Shown here piece after piece: positions 1 through 10,832 of a stretch of DNA of 64,000 nucleotides. A model generated the notes under the pieces. It searched no databases and had not been told where the DNA came from. It saw only the letters and a list, made by a program, of their open reading frames with translations. How positions within the stretch are numbered: position 1 is the stretch's first letter; the number at the start of each line of letters is the position of its first letter. The position numbers and the translations under genes were made by a program. The DNA comes from Portulaca oleracea. Its lineage: Eukaryota; Streptophyta; Magnoliopsida; Caryophyllales; Portulacaceae. The DNA lies in NCBI GenBank assembly GCA_029582165.1, contig CM055887.1:11397190-11461189 (forward strand), read 5' to 3'.

Positions 1-136
1 TTGAATTGAAGTCAGTGTAACTGTGTAATTGTTTTTTAAATGCCTCAACCGTAAAAAATTTAAAAAAAATTTCAAAAAGGTCCATTCGCACCCAGATTGC
101 GGCTAGATCATCCTCCATATTTATGTATCTGGTGTG

Positions 137-350
137 CGATCCAACCATGGCCCCGCTGCAATCTGGGAGCGGCTGCACCATGACCTGGTCGCACCCAGCA
201 TGCGACTGAACCATGGTCCAACCGCACTAAGAATGCGCCAGTACCATGATCCGGCTACATCTGGATCGTTGCTGGACCGTGATCTAACCGCGTTCTTGGT
301 GCGGTCGGACCATGGTCTAGCCGCGATCTTGGTGCGGCCCGAGGTCTCTT
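137..350. repeat. Degenerate 33-bp minisatellite, about six units
   Basis: About six head-to-tail units of 32-34 bp. Each has a core like ACCATGGTC followed by a CCGC- and GGTGCG-like segment; GACCATGGTC at 308-317 is a perfect 10-bp palindrome. The stretch is much more GC-rich than its flanks. An open frame crosses it only because the unit is a multiple of three and stop-poor; its product is an 11-residue repeat with no recognisable domain, so I do not call a gene. It may be part of an old LTR, but no LTR ends were found. Confidence 0.6.
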
Positions 351-940
351 ACGCAAAAAAAAAGAACTTCCAAAATTTAAAAAATAACTACTCGAATTTT
401 TGAGTTTTGAGAGAGGATGAGTAAATTGAGAGAGAAAGTTGAGAAAAGATGAGAGAAAGGAGTAGCAAGGGCAAAAACATCAAAAGGGGACGGCGTGAGT
501 AAAATGGGAGGTGACATATAATAATGCATTTTCCAAATGACCTAAAGGACAGACCCAATAATCCAATGGCATGGAGGATAAATCAAATTAAAGTCAATTT
601 ACAAAAACAAAGAACAATGCTCTCATAACACCAGAATTTGAGTACGTATGAGTAACAAGATTACTGAGTTGCGAATCGGGGTCACCAATCAACCAAGAAG
701 ATCTCGATCCCGAGGATTCAGAAGAGGATGATGACAAGCTAGTCATTCCAAGTTCAATGGGTGGGCCAAAGATGTTTTTTTGCGATTGTCATTTCCAAAC
801 TTTTGCCCAAGAGTATTGATATTATTTTTCCATTATCTGTGATGATGCTGTTGTATTACTCTAACTAGCTTTTATTTTCAGTTTTTTAAAAGTTTTTGTT
901 TTTGGTATATGTTCTTCCATTATCCATGATCATATTGGTG

Positions 941-1237
941 TAGCGCTGGCAAAAATTTGGGTCCGGTTAAATTTGGGTCAGACAAATTCGGACAATGTCA
1001 AAATTCGGACGAGAAATTCATGTCCGAACCCAGTTTTATTTCGGGTCGAAGCTAAAATCGGGTTCGTACAATTCAGACGAAGCTAAAATCGGGTTCGTAC
1101 AATAGAAAAAAGAGAAATTTTATGTCCGAATATTCGGTCAATATCAAAATTCGGACGAATAATCTATCTTCAGACCCAATTTTTTTCAGGTTGGACAATT
1201 CACGTAATTTAAATCGGACAAAATTTTACCAGCTCTA
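941..1237. mobile_element. hAT-type MITE, 297 bp
   Basis: The left end TAGCGCTGGCAAAAATTT pairs with the right end, which reads TAGAGCTGGTAAAATTT on the other strand. The flanks are an 8-bp target duplication with one mismatch: TATTGGTG at 933-940 and TGTTGGTG at 1238-1245. Non-coding. Sequence-related to the copy at 25840-26126; both are rich in CGGGT, TTCGGAC and GACAA words. The 8-bp duplication and TAG start fit the hAT superfamily. Confidence 0.8.
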
Positions 1238-1898
1238 TGTTGGTGTATGCCTGACTTTTATTTGTAGTTTCTTTTTTAGGAAAAAGTTGTGGTTAATGTC
1301 ACCGCGACTTTGATGAATTGACTTTCATGCAACTAGCTAGTGTAGGAGTACTATAGTCTATTGGAGGATAGAGAAAAATAAAGTATATGACCTACCTAAA
1401 TAGGTCGACTTATGATTTTCATATATAGACATTTATTTTGATCAGTATTTTAATTTGGAGTTTGAATAACAAAAAATTTCACTATAGCTATACAGTAAAT
1501 TACATATATTTATACTTTTATATATGCACACAATCGAATTCATATGTACATTTGCAAAAGCATAACTAAAAGAACTATCATGAAAATTCATGAATTTATT
1601 GCTTTTCCAAAGTCTCTATTTCTTGCATATTACAACAATATAATAACTATAAATATCCTTATGCATATAGTTCGTCTATAAAATCAACCAATATTACAAG
1701 AATCTCCGATCACTTTGTATTCTTTTCATCGTATAATAGGGGAAAAAAAATTTAAATTCGTCATCCTCCCCACTAAGCTAATTAATTACTACGTATATTG
1801 CGTGTGAAAAAACCAAAAATAAAATAATAAATTAAGCAAAAAAAAAAAGAATGAAAAGGAAGTTGCGTTTCAAAATGGATCACGTAAATTCACGTACG
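1238..1898. other. AT-rich intergenic stretch
   Basis: No gene, repeat or RNA seen. The part next to 1899 would include the 3' UTR of the minus-strand S40 gene. Confidence 0.5.
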
Positions 1899-2318
1899 TC
1901 ACGTTTCAATGAATCCAGTGAGCCTAAGAATGGAGTTCCTAACTTGACACAAATTTCTTCCCTTCAAAATTCTTCCGTTTCCATCTTCAACGTAGAAGGA
2001 ACACGCCATTTGTCTCCCTAGATTACTCACTCGCCGGGCTACGATCAGGTGCGGCGGCAGTCTCTCTCCACCTATGCACTCCACCTCCTCATCACCGTCC
2101 ATCTCATACTGATCGTGATCGTGATCGTGGTCACACTCGATGATGTGGATGCACCGGAGTTTGCTGTCCGGAATGCTCACCGGAGAGGAGTTGCGGTTGT
2201 TGTTTGGGTTGTGTTTTTGTTTACTTTTGTTGGTTTTGGTGGATTGTGTGGTGTGGTGGGTGTGGCTGAAGTATACGTCGGAGAATACGACATCGGATTC
2301 TTGGAATTCTTCTGCCAT
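1899..2318 (-). CDS. S40-family senescence-regulator-like protein (DUF584)
   Basis: Intronless reading frame of 139 residues. The N-terminus (MAEEFQESDVVFSD) and the C-terminal block are typical of the plant S40/DUF584 family: PPHLIVARR at residues 88-96, then GRILKGRNLCQVRNSI at 115-130 and an LTGFIE end. In known family members the C-terminal block is the conserved domain; they are small, often nuclear proteins induced in senescence, by stress or by pathogens. The middle (residues 20-80) is low-complexity: Thr/Asn/Ser-rich, then acidic with a His-Asp repeat coded by a short GATCGT-like DNA repeat. The start is supported by the family-typical N-terminus and by a TATA box about 90 bp upstream. 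Function in this species is inferred from the family only. Confidence 0.85.
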   Translation of the reverse strand: MAEEFQESDVVFSDVYFSHTHHTTQSTKTNKSKQKHNPNNNRNSSPVSIPDSKLRCIHIIECDHDHDHDQYEMDGDEEVECIGGERLPPHLIVARRVSNLGRQMACSFYVEDGNGRILKGRNLCQVRNSILRLTGFIET

Positions 2319-2406
2319 TTTTGAGTACGTATTGATGATATATTTAATGGTGGTTTGATTTCAAATGAAGGGTTTGTTTGGAAGAGAAAAGTGAGGGAGA
2401 TGATGA

Positions 2407-2413
2407 ATTTATA
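2407..2413 (-). promoter_or_regulatory. TATA box of the S40-like gene
   Basis: Minus strand reads CCTATAAATTCATC here, about 90 bp upstream of the ATG at 2318. Motif and distance fit a plant core promoter. Confidence 0.6.
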
Positions 2414-2423
2414 GGTGGTGGGT

Positions 2424-2949
2424 GGTGAGATACCATGGCTTGTTTTGGAGGATATGCATTACGTGGATGAGGAATATTATTTATCATGTCAACTTACATA
2501 TTGCCTACATTGTACGTATCAAAATTATTTAATGAATGTCATACTTGTATTATTCACATATGGTAAAACAAAAGTTATAAATAATAATAACAGTAAGGGT
2601 ACACATGCAGTGTTAGAACCATAGACTAGTTAAAATAATATGGTAAATGTTTGGAAGAATTGACTCAACATATTTTATCTGTATGCGTTGGATTGTCACG
2701 GTGGTTCAATGTTTGCTAAAAATAATGTTCAATGTTCAATGTTTGCAATGGTTTTTCTTTATGAAATGTAAATATTAGCCAATGCCTGCGAATTATCCAA
2801 AAAAAGGTTCAATGTTTGCAATTATTTTTTTATGAAATGTTTTGTAATTGCTAGTCACGCTTTTAAAATTTAATAATAGTAGTGATCAATTTATTTGCCT
2901 AGGTAATTTTGCATCTATCAATAAAAAAAATAAAAAAAACACTCATGTA
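2424..2949. other. Intergenic, with a short direct duplication
   Basis: A segment containing TTCAATGTTTGCAAT and TTTATGAAATGT occurs twice, near 2733-2770 and 2808-2845. No gene seen. Confidence 0.45.
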
Positions 2950-3199
2950 TTCCCTTCTTCCCATTTTAAGTGTTGTATGATAAATAAAGCACAATCTTAA
3001 TATTATTCATTGACCAATACTTTTTCATTATCAAACAATTACAACATTATGCTCTTACTAAATTATTTTTCATTAGGAATCTAATAATAGTACTTTTTTA
3101 TAAGATAACGGTGTATATTTTTGAGAAATTAATGGTAATAGCTTTTTAAATTTGACCAATACATAGATAAAGGTGACATATAAAATAGAAAGAAGGGAG
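2950..3199. mobile_element. Stowaway-type MITE, 250 bp
   Basis: The ends TTCCCTTCTTCCCATTTTA and its imperfect reverse complement (ending AGAAAGAAGGGAG) are flanked by TA on both sides, as in Tc1/mariner Stowaway elements. Non-coding and AT-rich. Confidence 0.75.
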
Positions 3200-3216
3200 T
3201 ATATTTTATGCACCTA

Positions 3217-3326
<110 letters not shown>

Positions 3327-3483
3327 TAGTTAACCCAACTCTCCACCTAGTCAAAGTAAACTCATATAATAGAGCTAGAAAACACCTAAAGTAGGGAGAT
3401 TTTTTGGATAAGCATGAATCTTCATATATTATGTTGTGGATTACATGTTTCAATTTCAGCTAAATTTTGCGGTGTGCTATTTA

Positions 3484-3614
3484 GGCATCGTTCTTTTATG
3501 CGTTAACGCACCCAAACACAACGCAATATAACGCAAATTATCATCACTTTTTAACCATTTCCAATGCAACTAAACGTAACACAACGTAAACACAACGCAC
3601 AAAAGAACGGTGCC
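3484..3614. mobile_element. Harbinger/Tourist-type MITE, 131 bp
   Basis: The left end GGCATCGTTCTTTTATGCG matches the reverse complement of the right end (GGCACCGTTCTTTTGTGCG). TTA flanks both sides, the PIF/Harbinger target duplication. The interior holds repeated AACGCAA/AACACAACG words. Other family members: 41996-42147, 45657-45926 and probably 41133-41413 and 43569-43770. Confidence 0.8.
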
Positions 3615-5808
3615 TTATTAGCTTGCAAATTTACTAGCTATAAGAAAAAAAATTAGACTAAGTATATTTTTCATTATTTTTGGCAAATTTTAAAAATATT
3701 TAAATCTCTCTAGATCACCTTAAAAACTAGTTTGAAAAATGACCACCATAAATATGTCAAATATTATTTGTGTTATCAAGTAATAATACCTCCATCAATA
3801 TTATTTCAATTGATATGCTTAATATTTGAAGACACACATATGTATTTACTCCATCAATACTCTGTACATTTCTAGTTTTATTTTCAATTGATATGTTTAA
3901 TATTTAAATTTGGAATCTTTAAACTCAAATAATAATAATAATGAATAATAAAATATAAAATAAAATATTGAAGGATTATTCCTGGTAGCAAATTAGCATG
4001 GAGTACTGGAGTAGTAGTATGTTGTTCGGCTGGCGTCATACAATTGGCGCGTTGAGTGCGGCATCAGGCACCACCCTCCTTCCCTCCTCTTAGTTTTCGT
4101 TTGTTGTGTGTTAAGAATAATTGGGGCCAAGTTGGCAGATAAGATGCCTAAAACCTCTGCATTTCTTTTGGGTCACGACAGTTATTTGTTCAAAAGTTGA
4201 ACTTTGGCAAACGAACAAATTATGCGTGTGTTTTTGCTTATAAATTAAACCTGCTGTGTCTATTCGTCATCACTATTTACCAATTAATTTTGACAAGCTA
4301 AGGGATCATTGTCACACGCACATGCATGCATTCATTATTGTTTCTTATCATGTCGTAATCAGCCTACCAATGAGGTTATGTGAACCTCTAGCTACCCTCT
4401 ATTGTCTTTTCTGTTTTAGCCTATTTTGTGCTAAGTGCTCGCTAGGTTTGTTTCAACATATATGAATAGATGGACCAAATTCAGCTTGGATGCGATACAA
4501 AACTGTAGGGCAGTTGCTTTAAATATATTTAAGCTATATATGACATCTGTATGAGTATCGAACCTCATAAATTAGATTTATAGAAGCATGTGATCACATG
4601 CATAGCCAATCAGTGTCCATACATTGATACAACTGCTCTAGCTTCACACTAATAGTTCATGACTATCACTAATATGGCCATGTTCATTAAAATGTTAGAA
4701 AGATCAAGTTAGGTTTGGTAAGGTAAGATAAGAAAATGAAAGGTAACGGTAAAATTTGTGATAGGTAAGTTAGTAGTGGGGTAAATATATTTTATTATTA
4801 AAATTTTGACTTTGATTTGAGTATGTTTTAGGGAATTGGGTAAGGTTAGGTAAGGTTAGACAAAAATAGATTTAACTTACCATTTTAAAGAACAACATCA
4901 TAATAATCTAGTTTTATGCAACGGTAAATCATTCTATATGAAATTGTTTTTTAAAAAAAAAAAAAAAGAAAGGAGACACAATACATTGCCACATGAATGT
5001 GCAATGATGGAATTTTTCACTTCTTACATATGTTATGCTACTCCATTTCATAGTAAATTATTGTTTGAGAAGCTTATACGATTCGTTATATGAATATTAA
5101 CCAATAAAGCTCAATAAAATGTTATTTAAAGTGGTTTTCTCCAAGGTTTCTAATAGTTTATCACTCAAACACAAATCCAGAACGTAATTCAGTCAACCAT
5201 GAATCACTGAAACAAACTAAACTAGATTAAAACTGCCTTAACTTGTACTGTTTATGATGTACTTGACAACTAATAGTAAGCTTCAAACAGCACCCTCACC
5301 AGATGCACGCAAAACTAATGGATAAACACAAATCCACAGAATATTAATTTCTTAATTATCCAAGATTTTACTATTTAAATATTGTTAAATAGTACTACAG
5401 CCCGATTTAAGAATTTGTCCCAAATCCAAACTTCTTACTGGATGCGTAGATGCCACGTTTAATAAACCATGTGCTTATCATAATTGCGAACGCCTAAACC
5501 TTTGTAACCAATTAAACATGACTTCAACCCGGTTATAAGTTATCTATACATGAATTTACTTTATCCACTCTCCCATTATGCTTACTTCTTCGTCGTTTCA
5601 TTCTTATTAAACATTGGCTTGGTCAATTAATTTACACCATTTTCAATATTATATGTGAACCAATAGTACAAATCAACAATTTATTGACCATAATTTTTTT
5701 TATATGGGTTTCAAGCTCATAGTACCTCAAGTGACATTGGTGCCTATACATTAATGTCTAAATTTAGTCACCACAATTTTAATAATAGAAATTGGGTTTT
5801 TTTTAAAA
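3615..5808. other. Intergenic, with a possible MITE at about 4680-4905
   Basis: At 4680-4905, GTTCATTAAAATG on the left faces CATTTTAAAGAAC on the right, with GGTAAGGTTAGG-like words between, suggesting an old MITE. The rest is AT-rich with no supported gene. Confidence 0.4.
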
Positions 5809-6338
5809 ACATTTTGGACCTTAATTATAAGATGTGGACATTTATTTTTTTAGTATCAATTTTCAATGTTTATTTTTGGAATCTGAAAGTTTGTGGGCTA
5901 AATGAAAAAGGCTTGTGTCATGTTCTTCTTTTTCTTCCAATTGAATTTCTCCGTTGATTGACGTTGAACTTCAAGACTAAATTCAAACTGATTTTGAAGT
6001 TATAATTCACCTCTCTTATTCATACACTAATTAGACCCCCAAGTGCACTACGATTCCTCCCACAGTTCCTTGAGTAGCCCAAAATTTAATTTAGGTCCAA
6101 TGATCAAATATAGATCAACTACAAAGGAAATGATAGGTAAAATGACCATTGTGCATAACCATAATCATTGCATCAGGAAGATCTAGGAAATTAGAAGCAA
6201 AGATAACCCAAACTACAAATGGAATAAGAGAGTGTGGTTTTTTTTTTGTTCGGCCCACAAACCTTCAAATCCAAAAAGTAAACATTGAAAACCAAGAGTC
6301 TGAAAAATAAATGTCCATATCTTATAAGGTACAAATGT
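5809..6338. mobile_element. Foldback/MULE-like element with ~100-bp inverted arms
   Basis: The arm at about 5809-5910 is repeated inverted at about 6240-6338, by eye around 80% identical; both carry ATGGACATTTATTTTT-like and GTTTGTGGGC-like segments. No open frame of note lies between. Exact termini and target duplication were not resolved, so the superfamily is uncertain. Confidence 0.6.
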
Positions 6339-6673
6339 AAAAATACTCATGGAAATTATTCTATGTGCAATGAGTGTGGAGTTGATTAACATATTGAGTC
6401 TGTTTTTTTACGTCATTTGTCAACCACTATCTACAATTACCTGAATCGACTTGCACTTACTCGTACCTACCCGCGCTCAGCTGTACATACCCACACTTTT
6501 CTGCACCCAGCTAAAAATTAATTATGGTAATAAATTTAAACATTTATGTATTTTTATCAAATTTTTATCTTGTATGAATATTCTCGTGAACTTTTTAATT
6601 GAAAAGAGTCCAAGGCATTATCAAAAGTTAACTTAGAGGAACAACATTTAAGTAATAGATAATGATATGGAAG

Positions 6674-7300
6674 TGTTGGGTTTATGGCCCAAAATCAGCC
6701 TCTTGATCCCACAATTATTTGTTTCCTAATTGTATTAGGATATTATTTAGGTTTCCTTATTATATTAGGTTTCCTAATTGTATTATATTCCAAATTTAAT
6801 TGGAGTGGGAGTCAAGTTAGGTTTATAGGGAGTTTTTCCTATAAATATAGGTTGTTATCAACCTATACACTTACGGTATACGACAAACACACACAGAGCA
6901 TTCTTCACCTCTACCCATCCCTAGGTTGTGAGAGTCCTTTAGAGAGCTTGTTTTGTCTTCAGTATATCCCGTTGCGCTATTAAACCCTTGTGATCTACCA
7001 TCGATCCCCTTGCGTTATATAGCCTGTGCTATTAACCCCTTGTGATCTGGCCATCGATCCCCTTGCGTTATATAGCCCCTTGGGATCTCTCTTGTAATCT
7101 CTCCCCTTGTACTAGTGGATTATTGCTCCGTTGCCGTCCATGGTTTTTTCCCGATTTGGGTTTCCACGTAAATCGTGTGTCTTTATACTCTCTATTTTAA
7201 TTACTAATCATGTTATATTTCTTCTCAATTTATACATCCTGATAATTTTATCTTCCACTGCAAATACTAGGCTACCCTATATTTTACCTCGATCCTAACG
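6674..7300 (+). mobile_element. Ty1/copia-type LTR (solo or truncated), with primer site
   Basis: Starts TGTTGGGTTTATGGCCC and ends near TCCTAACG at 7300 (degenerate for CA). A TATA-like CTATAAATATAGG lies near 6839, with a likely transcribed leader after it. The interior holds two copies of a CCATCGATCCCCTTGCGTTA segment (about 6999-7070). Just after the end, at 7302-7316, TTGATATCAGAACCT resembles the initiator-Met tRNA primer site (TGGTATCAGAGC) used by Copia elements. No gag or pol follows, so the element is truncated. Confidence 0.7.
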
Positions 7301-7771
7301 ATTGATATCAGAACCTCACAAAGGTATCTGAGCCAGGTCTAACAGGAAGCTATAGTGGTATCTTGAGACCATAAAGGTAACAAGAGTTAGAATGTCTTAG
7401 TAGTATGCTCGATTGATATTAATATGATGTTCTCTTATACCAATGTCAAGTACTGAAATGGGGTGCTTATGATGTAAAAAATCTCTATAATATAATTGGA
7501 TCAATTCAATATTCAATTTTCCACATCCTCCATAATTAATGCTCAATGCTATACATTTATATTTTAAATTGAATTCAAGTGAATTTCTAATGCTTAAAAA
7601 CTCCATTTTATATGATTAGGAAAACATTATTTGGTTGATTTCTCATATTCAAACACTCTTGGATATTTAGTTTCATACATGGATAGAAGAGTTCATGGGA
7701 TTTCAAGATTTTAAAACGCGTTGACCGACACACGATAAAGAGAACTTGGTTTTATTATCCTTAAATTCATG

Positions 7772-8041
7772 AGTAAGTCAAATTTATTAAATTTACCAAA
7801 ATTTACCAAAAAATACCTAAGTAAAAAAACAAAAAAAAATTCATGGGTATTTAAATTTTTAATTTACCAAAATTTAACTTTTACCCAACTATTTTTTACC
7901 CATGAATTTTACACACTATGACAATTGAATGGACATTTAGGGTGTGTCAAATTCATTGGTAAAAATAATTGGGTAAAAGTTAAATTTTGATAATTTTTGG
8001 TAGCTTTTTGTAATTTTTAATAACTTTTATCAAATTTACTC
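7772..8041. mobile_element. Near-complete hairpin element, about 270 bp
   Basis: The two halves are inverted copies over almost their whole length. AAATTTAACTTTTACCCAA on the left pairs with TTGGGTAAAAGTTAAATTTT on the right, around a short loop near 7920-7945. The outer parts (AAATTTACCAAAATTTACC and its complement) also pair. Non-coding. Such a structure could give a long hairpin RNA if transcribed. Confidence 0.65.
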
Positions 8042-9599
8042 TAATATACTCATACTAACTTACACTCACATTATTCCATATTGATTTATTTGCACTAACG
8101 TGCACTTACATACACTTATGTGCTCCACCCTGTAAATTGCATTTTTTCAAATGTGAAGTTTTAACAAAATGGATTCTTTTATTTAACTTATTGAATTTTC
8201 AATTTAGATATTACTTCTCTAATTTTGTAATGGATCCAAAATTCTAATGAGATACTTAAAATATATACAAACCTAGACATAGTGGAATTGGTTCATCATT
8301 ATCCTGACCCATCATATATTAATTTGTCTTATATCAATGAATTGACTTATAATATATATACAAGCGTAGACAAAATAATGTCAATTCTATAGTATATTTT
8401 TCCATGATATTTAAAGTAAATATATTGAGAGTAAATATATTTTAACAGATTTTTATGACATGAAAGTGAAACAAGTGTCATTGTATTTTGAAGTGAATAT
8501 TCTATAGTATATTTTTCCATGATATTTTTGAACGATTTTCACCTACAACTTAAGAAGAAAATCGAACAACAACAACCCTTGCAAATTTAGTGAAGTGACA
8601 AATAGGTAAAGTATGATAAACACAATCATCCACAAAATGACAAACATCAAATTTCTAATGATCGTTTTGAAACTATCAATGATGATTACTGATACTAATC
8701 CCCTAGTAGGATGGTCCCATAAAAGCCCTTGATTGTGATTGGAGTGCTTAAAATTCAACCAATGATTGAGCAACAGCTAGCTTAGATGTAAAGTCAAGAT
8801 TCAGCCTCATCCTCATCCAACGGCTCAGATCATCTCTGTGGGCCCTAATCCTCTTGGCCCACAAACTTTATCCGTAAGCAAAATACCACAAGAGTTAAGA
8901 TTCTTCATTTCTTCTTAGCAGAAAATGGAAAAAAAAAAAAAGCAAGAGGATTCATTCGAGAGCTCCAATCGTAATTTGACATATGTATAGGTTTGATGAT
9001 GTCATGGAGAATATGATCAAAGGTATCTTCAACTATGAGCTGCTTGGCTGCCACGTCTCATACTGTTGGCTGTTGTTTCCGTGCAAGCTATCAGCTGTGT
9101 TTTCAATATTTTCTTAATGCAGATTGCACTTGTTAGTTTGAAAATACTGGAGTAATACCAATAGAGTGGTAGTACATTTTTTTTAAGTATTTTGTCATGA
9201 CATAAAATTTATATATATTTATATGTCAAATTGAAAAAAATGATATAATTAATTTTTATAATTATAACTTCATATATAGATAGTATAAAATTGTATTTTT
9301 GTTTATAATGTTTAAAATGATTTTTGAACGTTAATATATTGTATTTTGAGGATGTTGGACAATAGTGCGCCAAATTTTATTTTTGGATACTAATATACTA
9401 AATTTTGGAGGTGTTTGATAATATATAATGCACTTGAAATGATACGGACACTTGTAGACTCGTTGGCGGCCTTACGTGGCAAACAAAATTAAAATCTTGA
9501 CTAAACGAATGTTATGTCAGCAAATGATAACATATGATTACTCCACTTTTTCCCTAATCCAATGTTGTTATTCTATAACTCCACTTTATGCATATTGCA
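8042..9599. other. Intergenic, with short duplications and a MITE half
   Basis: TCTATAGTATATTTTTCCAT and its continuation occur twice (about 8388 and 8502). At 9330-9440 lies a half-copy of the foldback element found complete at 47988-48496 (shared TTTTTGGAT-CTAATATA and GGAC-AATA words). No gene supported. Confidence 0.45.
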
Positions 9600-10140
9600 C
9601 TTATTAATCCAAGGTCGTCTCCACATGGACTTGCTCAACAACACACCAAACTAGCCCTCTAGTTGATTGTTAAGTCAATTGGGTTTTGAGATGGTTTTTC
9701 TAACAAACTACTTCTAACTACGAAAACAATAATTCAAAGGATGAAATCAAACAAATAAAATTGTTCAGGAGACAAATCAAAGTTGCCAACGAAACAAACA
9801 AAGAGGATTGAACAAGAATTTCACCAATTTGGACAACTTTTAGGGTTGATAATCACATAAAGACTTTCGCAAGGATCTTTTGGAAATGAAGCGAATTGCC
9901 TAGCAAAGCTAATCACCTACTTTCGTGGTTATTTCAACTTTAACTAGGTTAATGGTCAAGTTATCAAAACATCCCTAACTAAAAATTTCTATGTCTAGTT
10001 CATTTTATAGTTAGTTCAACCTAAACTTTCTACTTCTCAAATTTCTCGTTTTGGTACTTCATTCAAAAATTTACAACCATGCTAATGGTGATCAAGCAAA
10101 AGCAATGATATACATTGTTCGGTCTAGTTTCGAGCTGAAT
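9600..10140 (-). mobile_element. Minus-oriented gypsy LTR remnant
   Basis: CAAGGTCGTCTCCACATGG near 9610 resembles CAAGGTCGATCCCACAGGGG at 63066-63085. The DNA after each runs in parallel (TAAGTCAAT-GGGTT, then TTTCTAA-AAACTA, then ACTTTCG) with the same spacing. I read both as LTRs on the minus strand, this one old and diverged. No open frame. Confidence 0.5.
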
Positions 10141-10343
10141 TGATATCATTTATAAGGTGTTTTTGCTTGTTTTGATCCCTTGATTATGTTTTAGTAATGA
10201 CGATTTTGTGTTTTTGTAGGATAATCAAGAGTTACAAGGAAAAAGGACAAAAAGAAAGAAATAGCCCAAAAACCCAGGTGGTCACGGTCGCTACCCCCAT
10301 AGGTAGCGCCTGCCACCTTGACTGCAACAAAGAATGGTTGTCA

Positions 10344-10493
10344 CTATCGTAATGCCCGTTACCCCATTCGGCAAATCAACAAATATTTTTCGTCAGGTTT
10401 GTCACGCCTATGACGCCTCATCGTAATGCCCGTTACCCCATTCGGCAAATCAATAAATATTTTTCATCAGTTTCGTCACGCCCGTGACGACCT
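10344..10493. repeat. Two ~75-bp tandem units inside an LTR
   Basis: Both units begin with CGTAATGCCCGTTACCCCAT, run through CGGCAAATCAA-AAATATTTTTC and end with a palindromic GTCACGCC-TGACG segment. Unit 2 contains the perfect-arm hairpin CGTCACGCCCGTGACG (10474-10489). A related partial copy follows at about 10494-10520. Confidence 0.8.
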
Positions 10494-10832
10494 GTCGTAA
10501 TGCCCGTGACGAAACTGACGACGCGGAAATTAAAAGTGGCGGTTACTCTAGGGTTTTGGGGGGTTGTTTTCCTTTCCTAATTGTCCTATAAAAACACTAT
10601 TATACTTCATTAGACTTAGTTTTAGAATTAGTCTAATATCTTAGATAGTAGCATTTCTTTTATCTTAGAATTTCTTAGTTTTTATCACTAAGCTTTAGTT
10701 TATTTCTAGATTTTCTCTAGTTTCTCTCTCAATTTGTAATCAATTCTTTCAATCAATTCAAGAAGAAATTTTTCCAAGTTCTTGTTCTCTCTAGTTTTTA
10801 TTGTTGCTTTGATTCAAATCCTATTAGTGTTA

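Noticed and set aside
2049..2324. Plus-strand open frame of 91 residues
   Set aside because: It is the antisense shadow of the S40-like gene, whose frame has family motifs and a TATA box.
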